Positions 10,601 to 20,726 of a DNA stretch of 64,000 nucleotides are shown piece after piece. Each line of letters starts with the position of its first letter. Position 1 is the stretch's first letter. The notes under the pieces were generated by a model. The model searched no databases. It was given only the letters and a program-made list of their open reading frames with translations, and had not been told where the DNA came from. Both the position numbers and the translations under genes were made by a program. Source of the stretch: Branchiostoma lanceolatum (Eukaryota; Chordata; Leptocardii; Amphioxiformes; Branchiostomatidae); the NCBI RefSeq assembly GCF_035083965.1, contig NC_089735.1, positions 13,948,501 to 14,012,500 of the forward strand, given 5' to 3'.

Positions 10601-13600
10601 TAATTCAATTAACTAATCAATTAGAAAATAGAGGGTCACCTGGGGAATTTTGTAGAATACTGAATGCTTTTTAATGCGCACGATACTTGTGGGTACTTTA
10701 TCGTATAATGTAATAAGTATTCATTTTTGCTTCCTAAAATCATCATCTATTCGAAAATAACTCCCCCTCTGGACTTCAGAACTTCTTTGAATTGGGAGAG
10801 AATTCGAGAAGTTAGTACGTAAAAAAAAGAAGCCCAAACCTGGAATCGACATGGACATCCTGACAGCCTTACGGATGGGAAGCTCGGGCGTGGTTTTGAC
10901 GTGGCAGTATTCCTCCGTCATCTGGTCCAAGTTGGTCACCACGATGCAGAGTTCTATTCCACTCATTTTGTACAACTGAAATTATACAAGACTGTTCATG
11001 CCATTTCATTTCGTCATTCTTTATGCTTTTGTGTGAATGAATGAATAAAGAAATAAACAAAAACAAGTTGATGATCATATGTATTTCTCACTCTCCAAGC
11101 AGAGGTTAGGCTACGGCTGGTTTTTAGACGTTTTTGTTGGGCTTTCTATTTTGTCAAGTTTTCTTTTTGTCCACCAGTCGAAACGGACAAAAGGAAAACC
11201 TTACAAAATAGAAAGCCAGAAAAAAAATCGTCTAAAAAGACGTTAGCAACAGTCGGATCCTAACATCTGCTTGGAGAGTAGTTATTTCTTACAATAGCGT
11301 TCCATACTGGTGGAAAACTATTTCATCTGTCCAGAACTGCATAGTCAATTAAAGAAGGACATCATATGTCACAACAATCATAGTCATACAAGCCTGATCA
11401 CCAGTCTCTACGGGTCGGTTTAGGGGTGCGTGTTTCACCAGGCCCAGTCTGCATTCTACAATGATACGTTTCTGTCAGCCTGTCTTCTTATCTAGCATAT
11501 AGAGTTTCGCCGCCACCTTCGGAAGCGAAATGATTAGGCCAAGCCCGTAGACCCACCCCCGAGCAGGCTAATCTGTCTGGGCGGGCGGGCACCACTCGGT
11601 ATGGTTTTCAGGCTATAGGCATACCTGCTTGAAGGTGACATCGGGGTTTCCGGGCCGGCCATCCTTACGTGTGAACTTCTCCAGAATGCCTCCAAAGAAC
11701 GCGTAGAACCCGTCACCCGTTTCCCAGCCGTACCGCCAGTACAGGTTGACGGGTTTGACTAGGGTCTGTAGGTATCCTCCTGTATAGATACGTATGTATT
11801 GGTGATTAAATCTTCAATATACTGTTTAAGTTAACAATTGTGAATGGCATTATCGATTATTATCAATTATGATAAGTATAGAAGAGGTGGGCCTAGTATA
11901 AGCTATATACGCTTTTCCCCTCCTCCTGAACCTATTTCTATCCATTGTTTATCGTATTATATATGTAACCTGGTCTGGCTATGTTCAGTTATAACCTTCC
12001 CGTGGAATGACTCCTCCTGGCGAATTGTTTATCCTGGAGTCCAGCCTTGTTAGCTTTGGCCCGCGGTTAGCGTACGTTGGGAGCTGGCCAAAGCTAACAA
12101 GGTAGCCTCCATAGCCGGCTCTACCGGGCCCTTTTTTTGGGGGGGGGGGCTTATAATACACCTTTTGTAGCCAGCCCGTAGCCATCAGCCAGACTGTAGC
12201 AAAATGGTTTCAGGCTGGCTGATGGTTACGGGCTGGCTGCAAAAAGTGTATTATGAGCCCCCAAAAAGGCCCGGTAGAGCCCGCTATGGAGGCTAAACAA
12301 GGCTGGACTCCAGGCTGCAATTGTTTCCCTTTTTGCCGAATTTCACTAGACGTACCGCCATAGGAAGGCCTAGTGGAGGGCCGGCTAGGCAAACACTGAC
12401 ACTATGTACATACCGGAGATGAGTATCTTGCCCAGATCTACGTCCGCCTGTTCCGCCACATCCGCACAGCTCAGTCCCATCGCCACGAACGTCGCAGTTA
12501 TGGCTCCCGCACTCACACCGGCGACTCTTTTGATGTTCTGCAGGATTCCGGCAGACTCCAGGACCTGAAAATACAGAAAATACAGGCCTGTTTATGAAAA
12601 TTCATGTTTAACAATAATATAATATTATGAATGGTTTATTTGACATTGCACACAATATATCACACTAGCAGTCAAAATACTGAATTGTGGTGAGGATACA
12701 TGAATTGTTGAATAGGCATAAAAGCTGGCTTGGTCGACTTTGTGACATTGTTTGTTTGCATGCATAGTTGTAGAAGACCTTACAAAAGTCGCTGTACTTT
12801 TGATGTGTCAAAAGATTGCATTGCATGAAAGCAGATTTATGTTGAAAACCGTTTGAAGACAAACGTAAGTTTAAGCATGATTTAACCAAGGTTTAACCAC
12901 TGGAAAAGTTGTTATAGGTTATTGTTACATTTCTATCGTTATATATTTTCATTTCATTTTATTTACATTCAAAAAGACGCAAAGTGCTTATTTGAATCCT
13001 CTACTCATAGAATAACAAAATGAGAACAATATCAACAGAAGTGAACTAATGATTACAAATTTAATGTAAAGCACAAAAACAGTTGTCAGGGTGTCAGGTT
13101 ATGTTAAGATATATATTTCAAATCTATGTATAATTTCCAGTGGGAATAAGATGAGAGTTGACATGGCGTTGCAATACTGTGAATGCATTTACAAGTAAGT
13201 TCGCGTGGTTTTTATTTCGCGATAAGGCGAAAATGGAGTGTTCGCGGTGGTTTTTAATTCGCGGTAGCGCTATGGTCACATACTGCTAGAGTATTGGACA
13301 TAAATGTTTGTGGTGGCTTTAATTTTGCGGTGAAACGTTCGTACGGTCGCCGCGAAGACCGCGAACATAAAACCACCGCGAACATTTCTGCATTTACAGT
13401 ACTTACCCGAAGCGCCCCAACATACGCCACTCCCCTGGCCCCGCCTCCCTCTATGACCAGGTTCTCAAACGGGAAGTCATAGTTTCCGAAGTTCTTGTCC
13501 TGTGGATCGTCTATATCAGTCACATCCAGTGGTGTCTTCTCTTCTTGTGAGTAAAAAATCCCCATTCTGTAGGGCCTATGGGTGAGAGAAAAAGGCAGTC

Positions 13601-14506
13601 CATTCCTGACCATCTGGTATTTATTCCACTTTGTACTTTTGTTAGGAACTTCCCAGTTGTGTAATATGTACTTTGATTTTCTTTCACCTGTGTACATTTG
13701 ATATGTCATTTGATTGCATTATTTCATTAGTTAATGATTATTTAGTCTGTTGGTTTTCCTTATTTACTTATTTATCTATAATGATTACCTTTTTTGTCTG
13801 ACTTTATTTACTTTAGTTTAATTGATATCATGATGTAATGTATAGTAATCAAGGGGAAACCCTGGCCAGCAAGCCTTGAAGATTTCTGGTTTCCCCTGCA
13901 TGTTTTTATTTCATTTCATGTTCATTTACTGTTCAGTTATGTTAAATTTTACGTGTGAATAAACAATAAACATTTGTCACGGTTAACGTAACGTTAGCGC
14001 TACCAATTTGACACCACGTACTTCATCATGTTTTTCTAACTCGCACGATTACTAGTATCTTTTAAAGAAGCTGCCATTAAACATTTCTTTGATAATCAAA
14101 ATATCTATAGAGATTCGAGGTTTGAAACATTTACCAGTTTTAGGAAGTTTTAATACAACCCAGCGACCCCCCCCCCCCCTCGCCTACGCTACATTTTCAC
14201 ACGTCAAAACATTATTTTGAAATTGACACAACATTATTTTCTTCAATTCTCGTCAAGCAAGCGGTGAGACAAACATAGTAACTTTAGTACCATTGTCTCT
14301 TTTATCTGTAGACTACTTTGAACAATTTATGTGCATTTTCTGATCTATGTTCTTCAAGTAGGGCGCTAGAAGGAGAAAGACTCAAGTGGACGATAATGGG
14401 TAACCCAAGCACTGCTCTTCATCATAGACCTCAGTATGAAGACATGTTAGCACGGCGTTAAACAGACGGAAAAATTAAAAAAAAAAAAAACTTACAGACC
14501 GTGCAT
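2968..14506 (-). CDS. Patatin-like phospholipase with C-terminal EF-hand (13 coding exons, 545 aa)
   Basis: Exons, 5' to 3' on the minus strand: 14496-14506, 13407-13575, 12414-12564, 11625-11779, 10840-10975, 9902-9997, 8224-8354, 7687-7790, 7069-7228, 5992-6096, 4261-4419, 3585-3680, 2968-3132 (TAA). All phases join and the total is 546 codons. Patatin hallmarks: oxyanion loop GGGARG (residues about 47-52), nucleophile elbow GVSAG (Ser about 78) and catalytic Asp in DGG (about 226), so the Ser-Asp dyad is intact. Patatins hydrolyse acyl esters of phospholipids or neutral lipids. A canonical EF-hand loop DADKDGKLTFQE (about 400-411) spans an exon junction, and a degenerate partner may lie just before it. 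The tail is basic (KSAGKRRWK). No signal peptide is seen, so it is probably cytosolic and possibly Ca2+-responsive (inference). The start is chosen because an 11-bp first coding exon beginning AACAATGC joins in frame; an internal ATG at 13565 is the alternative. Confidence 0.9.
3496..3529 (+). ncRNA. Candidate minimal hammerhead ribozyme motif
   Basis: The sequence reads CTGACGA (core CUGANGA), A, stem II AGACAG with complement CTGTCT around a 6-nt loop, GAAA, then CGTC with the cleavage-site type GUC. Every invariant hammerhead core position I can check is present. Helix III would be minimal (AC/GU), as reported for ribozymes of Penelope-like elements, and the flanks give little helix I pairing. 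It lies in the last intron of the patatin gene, on the strand opposite to transcription. Probably a solo retroelement end. Confidence 0.45.
3860..4200. repeat. Dispersed GC-rich repeat, copy 1
   Basis: Shares long stretches with 7855-8120, including GCTCGCACGATTAGCTCACG, a CGAAAGTGCAAA block and a terminal GGGGCCCC-type segment. Both copies lie in introns of the patatin gene in the same orientation. The internal GGGCCC-rich segments are partly self-complementary, which suggests a non-autonomous DNA transposon. No coding content. Confidence 0.6.
4912..5958. mobile_element. Inverted-repeat transposon (CTCTCCAAGCAGAGG family) interrupted by another element
   Basis: Ends are terminal inverted repeats, AGTATACTCTCCAAGCAGAG at 4912 and its complement ending at 5958. 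Short internal parts (4912-5023 and 5912-5958) flank a complete second element at 5024-5911. The empty host element would therefore be only about 160 bp, matching the 190-bp relative at 11090-11279. Lies in an intron of the patatin gene. Confidence 0.7.
5024..5911. mobile_element. TTAACCCTATC-ended inverted-repeat element, copy A (888 bp)
   Basis: Begins TTAACCCTATCTAGACCGGG and ends with the reverse complement type GGTCTAGATAGGGTTAA. The interior has a C-run and several TGACGTCA-like blocks and no long ORF. A second copy, in the opposite orientation, is at 29513-30429, and a deleted relative is near 34680-34790. A non-autonomous MITE is the most likely class. Confidence 0.75.
6123..6236. repeat. 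13-bp minisatellite, consensus ACGTCACGTAAAA
   Basis: About eight tandem units of roughly 13 bp, the middle ones nearly identical. Each carries a palindromic ACGT core. Located in the patatin intron just upstream (in transcription) of the exon at 5992-6096. Confidence 0.85.
6370..7060. repeat. Dispersed repeats in a patatin intron
   Basis: 6378-6640 resembles 55280-55410 (GTGCTCGAGGCACTTACTCG-type block, then a CCTTCCGAAA stretch and a GGGGTCTC block). 6660-7040 is AT-rich with several ATGCAAAT and ATTTGCAT blocks and matches the family at 62300-62930. No coding potential supported. Confidence 0.55.
7301..7404. repeat. (GT)n microsatellite
   Basis: An interrupted GT-dinucleotide tract of about 100 bp, within the patatin intron between the exons at 7687-7790 and 7069-7228. 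Confidence 0.95.
7617..7654. repeat. (GTCT)n microsatellite
   Basis: Nine to ten tandem GTCT units ending about 30 bp downstream (in transcription) of the 5' splice site of the exon at 7687-7790. Confidence 0.95.
7855..8120. repeat. Dispersed GC-rich repeat, copy 2
   Basis: Same family as 3860-4200, sharing GCTCGCACGATTAGCTCACG and the CGAAAGTGCAAA block. Ends near a GGCGGGGCCCCTATTT segment. Intronic. Confidence 0.6.
8582..8623 (-). ncRNA. Candidate hammerhead ribozyme motif (left arm)
   Basis: Reverse-complement copy of the motif at 9326-9367, in the left arm of the fold-back. It reads on the minus strand, which is the same strand as the patatin pre-mRNA, so it could be transcribed within that intron. 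Confidence 0.5.
9326..9367 (+). ncRNA. Candidate hammerhead ribozyme motif (right arm)
   Basis: GTCA (helix I), CTGACGA, A, stem II AAGTAG/CTACTT around a 6-nt loop, GAAA, C, GTC, then TGAC closing helix I by 4 bp. All invariant core residues are present and helix III is minimal. An identical motif lies inverted at 8582-8623. Confidence 0.5.
10200..10800. repeat. Dispersed repeat shared with 20727-21060 and 36060-36290
   Basis: Shares blocks such as CAGCCATAGGCTGAGGTTG, TTTTCTAATTGATTAG (as complement) and CTGCACGGGTTTAGTGAG (as complement) with two other sites. Orientation differs between copies. Its end abuts the patatin exon at 10840-10975. No ORF. Confidence 0.6.
11090..11279. mobile_element. 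190-bp MITE of the CTCTCCAAGCAGAGG family
   Basis: Starts ACTCTCCAAGCAGAGGTTAG and ends with the matching inverted CTGCTTGGAGAGT. The interior is itself partly palindromic. Intronic in the patatin gene. Related ends occur at 4912/5958, about 34999-35150, 37371-37466 and near 37640. Confidence 0.75.
12025..12322. repeat. Inverted repeat (fold-back), about 300 bp
   Basis: Left-arm blocks CCTGGAGTCCAGCCTTGTTA, GGGCCCTTTTT and CAGCCCGTAGCCATCAGCC recur as complements on the right side in reverse order, with the centre near 12195. Lies between patatin exons 12414-12564 and 11625-11779. Confidence 0.7.
13177..13399. mobile_element. TA-flanked MITE (CTGTAAATGCA ends) touching a patatin splice donor
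   Basis: Terminal inverted repeats of the type CTGTRAATGCA and TGCATTTACAG are flanked by TA at 13175-13176 and 13400-13401. The interior has TTCGCGGTGGTTTT-type blocks in both orientations. Relatives are at 25195-25374 and 49678-49886. The element begins four to five bases after the exon 13407-13575 donor, so the last bases of the GTAAGT donor overlap the TA flank. Confidence 0.85.
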
Positions 14507-15675
14507 TGTTCTTTTTAGAAGAGCTGATATTTCTTTCCACGGGTTAACATTTAGCTCTGTCCGCGCGGTTTTAAAATGAATGACGTTTTGAATAAATTGG
14601 ACGATAATTGGTAGCGTAACGTTAGCAGTTCATGATGCCGTTAGGTTATCAAGTTTCAATCACGTTGTTATTGTGACGCTATGCATTTGAAGTGCTCTTT
14701 TCATGCGCCAAAAGAACTTCAAGTTTACCGTAAATAACGTTTGACCGAACTCAGCCGAACACTGGTCGATAAGTGGTTGATATGCCTGGGAACGTTTCTT
14801 ATTGGATTGCGCTGTTATGTTGCGCAGAGTCCGGGTTTGCTTAGTGAAACACAAAACCTCCTTGACCCTTGGAAATTCACCGAACAGCGGAAGCGTGCTC
14901 TCCTAAGAAAGCAACAATGTTGTCCCGATTTCACCCCAAGAAAGCTAGCTTATTTGGATAAAACGTGGGTAGAGTTTTCACCTGTTTAATATAAGGAGTA
15001 AGTCAAGTACCTAAAGCATGTACGTTAAGGCTACATGTATTGTTTGCCCCCAACGTTTTGCGGTTCGCCGACCACAAATTAACCAATTTAGCGCCCTGGA
15101 ATAATGGAGAAACTGTGCAGACGTGTTGGGTGGCTGGCGGGTATCTATGACTCTTTTGGATATAATTTTCGCCATTTTCCGATTGCTCACATGTTCTTAC
15201 TTGGCCAAACTTAATCTGTACGCCAACTTACAGGCAAAACACGGCTAATACGTCTACAACGGGGGCTAGGAGAAAGCAAGGAGGTTATAAATGTTAACCT
15301 CCTTGGAAAAAGTAATGCCAAAACATTAATTCTCCAAATTCAATTCCCATGAAACCAGACACATTCGACCATGGGTATACTACACTAAAAACACCTGCTC
15401 TCCTCTTCTGCAGTTACTTGCATGTATAGTTTTACAACATATATGTGAATAATCAGCATGGCTATGTTGAAAGTTTTCTCTGCTCTTAAGCCGTAAAGCA
15501 CGCATAACACACAAGCACGTACCGTGCTACTTCAATCTTCACAAAACCAGACAAATTCGATCACGGGTAGACTGCACAAAGTATTCGTGCTCTCGTCTCA
15601 GGCCTGCATATATGCGCATACATAAATGATTAGCTGGCAATGTTGAGGGTTCTCACTACTGTAAAGTATGCATCA

Positions 15676-15770
15676 CACACACACAAGCACACAAGCACAA
15701 ACACACACATATTGACACACACAGTGACACACACACACAGACACACGCACGCACACACACTCACACCATG

Positions 15771-15840
<70 letters not shown>

Positions 15841-15845
15841 ACACA
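15676..15845. repeat. (CA)n microsatellite
   Basis: An interrupted then pure CA tract of about 170 bp. ORFs across it are low-complexity artefacts. Confidence 0.95.
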
Positions 15846-16814
15846 TACACAGTGCCACTCTTTAAAATGAGACTATACCTACAGAATTCAGCGTTGATGC
15901 TCTAACGTTGACCGGACTGCTACCAACTTCAGAGCCGCACTTCCAGACACAATGGCGAACTGTACTCTGCCGCCACGCTACTCAGGGTCTGTTGTACTGT
16001 ACTGTCGCGTCACGTCTCACCCGGGACAGGCAAGCAGGTGTGCCTTACTTCAGAGAATGTGCTCGGTTTTAAGCTTGTTATGTTTACCAGGTCATTGATG
16101 TGGGAATCGGCTGTGGGTGTTCACTTACCACCTCCAGGGGCGCGACTGGCTTACTGCGCACGCGTATCGAAACACCAACAACAAAGTACTTGAAAAGATA
16201 ACATATTTTTCACACTTACGTTACACTTCTACATTCTCATGAGGCCCAAACAAGTACATTTTATGGATGACATCGCCTACAGACTCCACATCCAATGCGA
16301 GAGGACGGAAAAACAAGATGGGTAAAAAAAAAACAAGATGGCTTAAATTTTCAAAATAGACACCATGAACGTTGTAACACGAATTGATGCGACAAAACAT
16401 GGTGTTACAGCCAACAGGTCCTTAATTCCTATATTCAAGAAGTGCACAAAATGACAGTAGTGTGGTAGACTGCTATCACTTACTAAGTTTGCAACTACAC
16501 TCATGGCTACCACACGGGTACCACTGTTACAACTATTGAACTAGTTTCATTTCTAATACAACAGTCATAGCTACCTTACCAGTGTCGCTTCTACAAGTAC
16601 AACCAAGGCTACAGCACAACATATTTTCACACTTTGGTACTTTCTCGTCATCTTGGCCATCTTCGGAGGGGAATTTTTTTTTCCTTCAAATTCAGGCGAA
16701 AATTAATGAGCGCTCTGATGTCATCCATTAGATTTACTTGCTGTGGCCTTAAGTTTGCGTGGAACATGAGAAAGCTGACTCAGCGACAAAATATTTACCT
16801 AAACGGTCAGATCT

Positions 16815-16935
16815 CGAGGCTGGGTTCTAAAGTTCGTCGCGATCGGAAGTACGCCAACTCTTTTCTCGGAAAGCCGGATAAGACGTAACGATGAAAGGAA
16901 GTGAACGTTTGCAAATCTGTGTGGTCGTCTGGATA
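16815..16935. repeat. Duplicated block, copy 1
   Basis: Matches 18063-18175, sharing CGGAAGTACGCCAACTCTTT followed by an AAGCCGGA block and a GTGGTCGTCTGGATAT block. The copies are about 1.25 kb apart in the same orientation. Confidence 0.7.
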
Positions 16936-17746
16936 TCTGAAAAAGGGGAGTGTACAAAGATTCGCGGGAATTTCGCCAGTATAGCATCCACATGACAACT
17001 CGCGATCGTGAGCGAGTTTTAAAATCAAATCAAAGAACTTACATTCCATAAAACTTTCCCAAGATGGTTAAATGAGAGTTAGAAATAATTCGAAATACAG
17101 GATAGTTATACTGATATTGTACGATCGGGATTAAACTACATTTCAAAATCACAGAAACAGTTACACAACTACAAACATTAATATACATAACTCACAAAAG
17201 ATGCAGCGAAAACGTGGAACGCAAATTGTGACTGTCCGAACTATTAATGTGGGTATAAATAAAATGCATACAGTTGAAGCATCACCAATAAATCTGAAAT
17301 TACAAAGGGACAGATACAAGATGACTTAATAGATGAAAAGCTATTAGTTTAGGAAAATACCAAAGAAGTTCGGAATCGATCGCAAAGTGGGCGTGAACTT
17401 GGTTTACATCGATAAGAATTTCACACTCAACGCAGCCATGAAGTCAAGTACCTATATAAAACCCGGTTGATAATCATGACAAGTTTAGTCAGCAACCAAA
17501 CAAATACAGGCCTCACGGCAGCCCTAAGCCTGAATTAACAGGCGTGTTTACAAAAAGACATCAAAGTTACATATTCATGAAAACATTTTATTTTTTATTT
17601 TTTACACGTCACAATTAGAGCATTCTTCGGAATTAAAATAGCATACTATCATATTAGTCAGTGTTGTTTAGCAGGGAAACCATGTGGTAAATGGGGCTCT
17701 TAGTGAAGCTGGCAGTATTTGCTTTTAATTAAAAGTCTGTAGCCGG

Positions 17747-17842
17747 TTACACGACGGAGGCTTTCTGCCGGAGATCGCCTCGCGGCGCGGTGGGAACCAG
17801 GCTCTGAACATCGGGGATCTCACTAAGGAGCGAGAATAACTT
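17747..17842 (-). CDS. Possible terminal coding exon of an unidentified gene
   Basis: On the minus strand, after an acceptor-like ATGCAG at 17848-17843, a GC-rich frame reads KLFSLLSEIPDVQSLVPT, then APRGDLRQKASVV and a TAA at 17749-17747. Codon use is much more coding-like than the surroundings. AATAAA motifs follow on the same strand near 17590. I found no convincing upstream exon, so it could be the last exon of a gene not otherwise visible, a small ORF starting at the ATG 17848-17846, or chance. No family recognised. Confidence 0.25.
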   Translation of the reverse strand, partial: KLFSLLSEIPDVQSLVPTAPRGDLRQKASVV

Positions 17843-18481
17843 CTGCATAGCGACTTGGACTAATGTCATTTGAATAACTTGTGATGTCGGGGCGCAGGTT
17901 AAGTACTAGAAAAGGTGTATGGAGGACCGGAACTTCTGAAGAGGGAGAGTGGACTTCAGCTGGGCAACTCGGCCTTAATGACGATGATGGGTGTGTGTGC
18001 GGGGGGGGGGGGTTGTGGGTGGGGGAGGGGGGTTGTAAGGGCACAGTCAGCTGAGCACGTACAAGGCCGGGTTCAAAAGTTCATCGGAAGTACGCCAACT
18101 CTTTTCTGAGCAAGCCGGACATGACGTCAGGAAAAAGGGACGGGCACAAAGATACGTGGTCGTCTGGATATTAGATATGGCCTAAGACAAAAAGTCTTCA
18201 TAAACTGAATAAAGACTGAGTATAATGCTTGCTACACATTCTTATTAGATTACATCAACTGTTCAAGCCTTGATCTGTTAACAGGATGTGAAATATGCAA
18301 ATGTCTTCGATTTTGTTTGGAATGTCATCACCTAGCGGTGGACAAAAAAAATGCAAGGGTCAGCAGGGGTTTGCTAGGGTCGGTCGAGTAACCGAAAACA
18401 CAACATTTTCCCCTAGGCCTAAGTCAAAGACAACTCTAATCCCATACATGAAATTAGCAAGACTATGTTGAACTAGAACGA

Positions 18482-18580
18482 GAGAGAGAGTGTGTGCGTG
18501 TACGTGTGCGCGCCTGTGTGTGGGTTTGTGTGAATGTGTGCGTTCGTGCCTATGTGTGTGATTCTGAGAGGGTGTGTGTG

Positions 18581-18639
<59 letters not shown>

Positions 18640-18646
18640 GGTGTGC
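18482..18646. repeat. (GT)n-rich microsatellite
   Basis: GA then interrupted GT/GC-T tract grading into pure GT. ORFs on both strands across it are low-complexity. Confidence 0.95.
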
Positions 18647-18954
18647 GTGCGTCCTTTTGGATCACATCATTTTAATTCAAAATTTCAAACAAAATTGGCC
18701 CCTGTAGTTACAGAATAAGCTGCCAGGGGGCCCGACCCTATATCACTTACTCTCTGCCCCAAGAGCTAATCAACACCTAAAAACACCAACCGAAGTACAT
18801 GCATGTATGTCAAGAACACGAGCTCAAGCTATTTATTCCAATTTTTATTCCAAAAAAGTATTTCAATCGAAAACCGTGATAACTAATTTTACACGTGATA
18901 ACGTCTGTCACAAATGTATCCCATTATTTCACTAGTAAGACAATTTGTGAAGCC

Positions 18955-19225
18955 TTATTAGTAAATTTTTGGGATAGCACTCCCTTATCCCATTAATTTA
19001 CTATAGGAGATATTTAAATAACTCTTGTTGGTAAATTGTTGGGATAGCACCCCCTCATCCCATTAATTTACTATAAGAGATATCTAAATAACTCATATTA
19101 GTGAATTGTTGGGATACCACCCCCTTATCCCATCAATTTACTATACAAGAATTAACCTTACAAGTGTATTGTTGGGATAGCACCCCGGCCCTTATCCCAT
19201 CAATTTGCTATAAGAGATATCTAAA
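18955..19225. repeat. Tandem repeat of about 70-bp hairpin-forming units
   Basis: Four units with GGGATAGCAC-type cores starting at 18971, 19041, 19111 and 19174 (spacings 70, 70 and 63 bp). Each has a GTAAATT..TTGGGATA arm facing TATCCCAT..AATTTAC, so each can fold into a hairpin of roughly 40 bp. Confidence 0.85.
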
Positions 19226-19306
19226 TAATCAAGTCTAGAACACGAGATATCAAAACCTGAAGTCCTGGTGCAGTACCGTAGAAAGCCGCTAGGACCCCTA
19301 GGGCTA

Positions 19307-19308
<2 letters not shown>

Positions 19309-19382
<74 letters not shown>

Positions 19383-19390
19383 CACACAGA
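19309..19390. repeat. (CA)n microsatellite
   Basis: About 80 bp of CA with two single-base interruptions. Confidence 0.95.
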
Positions 19391-19865
19391 GAGGCAAACG
19401 ACACAAAAAAACATAGTTTTCTTGGCGAAGGTAATTACTTTTGAGCCGGGTTAAACATATATCATTATGTTCCCGTCTGTGCTAGTCAGGGTCTGTTGTT
19501 TTCGTCAGTATGATAAATGAGAGTGTGAAACGGGAGGCCCGTAAACTTGGTCGAGTGTGAAATGTCAACGAAGGCTCAGTGTCAACAGGTTCAACAACAA
19601 ACACTGTCAAACCAGTCTGCAACATAAGACATATGAGTCTGTGTAATACTCTTACAGAACCCCCTCCCTACAGATATTCAAGTGCCTGGCCAGCTAGCTG
19701 TTGAGGGCTAACAGGAGCATGGCAGTGCCGAATAATGTGCAGTACCATACACAGAAGAAAGACTGTCAAGACTATGCATGATGTGCAAAATGACAAATAA
19801 ACTGTCAGACGTAACGTTAGACTACTAATACCAGCTCAGAAAAGAACACGAAATAGCCATACCTT

Positions 19866-20130
19866 CAAGTGCCAAAGTTATCAACCTACAATTGGTGTGT
19901 TCAAAAATTCGTATTTTCCTAGAACTATCGCAGAATGGTACTTGTTTCCATCAAGTACTGTAGGAGCACCCTTACTAGCTATTCAATTCAATTCAATTCT
20001 TTATATGAATAACTTTAAACAACGTTTTTGTACAGCTAGATTAAGTGCGTGTGACAGGCCGTTTAGTGTAATAACGAGCTGTTTTCGCGCCGAGTGCCTG
20101 CGATGCTGGTGTGTTACGCCAAAGTGCATT
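19866..20130 (+). mobile_element. CR1/L2-type LINE 3' fragment
   Basis: The frame from 19897 begins [13 protein letters not shown], matching the FFPRTIxxWNxLP-type C-terminal tail of CR1-like reverse transcriptases, followed by a diverged 3' region. A related fragment with [11 protein letters not shown] then a stop occurs at 54690-54930. The 127-residue ORF continuing to 20280 is not a host gene in my view. Confidence 0.5.
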
Positions 20131-20726
20131 TATACCGGATATACAGTTACGAATACAGATTTATGTAGGTGGCGGGTTAGACTAGTTCAGATCAGTATAC
20201 TTGTGGTCACGCTACCATGCACCGCCATACAACAGGACAAACTGACTAGACTCAGGTGCTCTACGTTATTTGCAGTCTGACTTATGCGTGATCATGATTT
20301 GTTCTCTGTACTGTAAACGTCGCACAGTCGTGGGGAAAGTTCACTACACATTATGTAGACTGTTGCATGTCCAATAATGAGCCACCTGCACAACATAAGT
20401 GAAGCATTACTACTTGTTCGCGATCGTCAAGTTAGAATGTCACGATTTTGAGTTACCATTTTGAGTTATAATAATCAGCATTGAAAACTTTGTTAAGACA
20501 TGGTTCCAACCAACGAGGTTTGATCTAGATTGACCCCTTGCTCGAACTTAAACAATATATAACGTCGTTGTCAATTGTTGGTTGATTTCTGTTTGTTAAT
20601 GTTTAAATTTCTGTTGTGAAACAGAGCATGAACAGCTGAGTACATTGTTGGTTTGGAGTGGCCGCATACATAATCTCATCAAACAACGCATTAGACCTTA
20701 GAAGTCAGCACTTAGGTCGCTTTAAA

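Noticed and set aside
13254-13709. 151-residue ORF as a single patatin exon starting at 13709
   Set aside because: Splice signals define 13407-13575. The N-terminal and C-terminal parts of the ORF are intron and MITE sequence.
14741-14989. 82-codon plus-strand ORF with a fairly normal composition
   Set aside because: No family resemblance, splice context or repeat support; it lies next to the patatin start exon and is more likely chance.
19897-20280. 127-residue host protein
   Set aside because: The start matches the C-terminal tail of CR1-like reverse transcriptases and a decayed copy exists at 54690; it is better explained as a LINE fragment.
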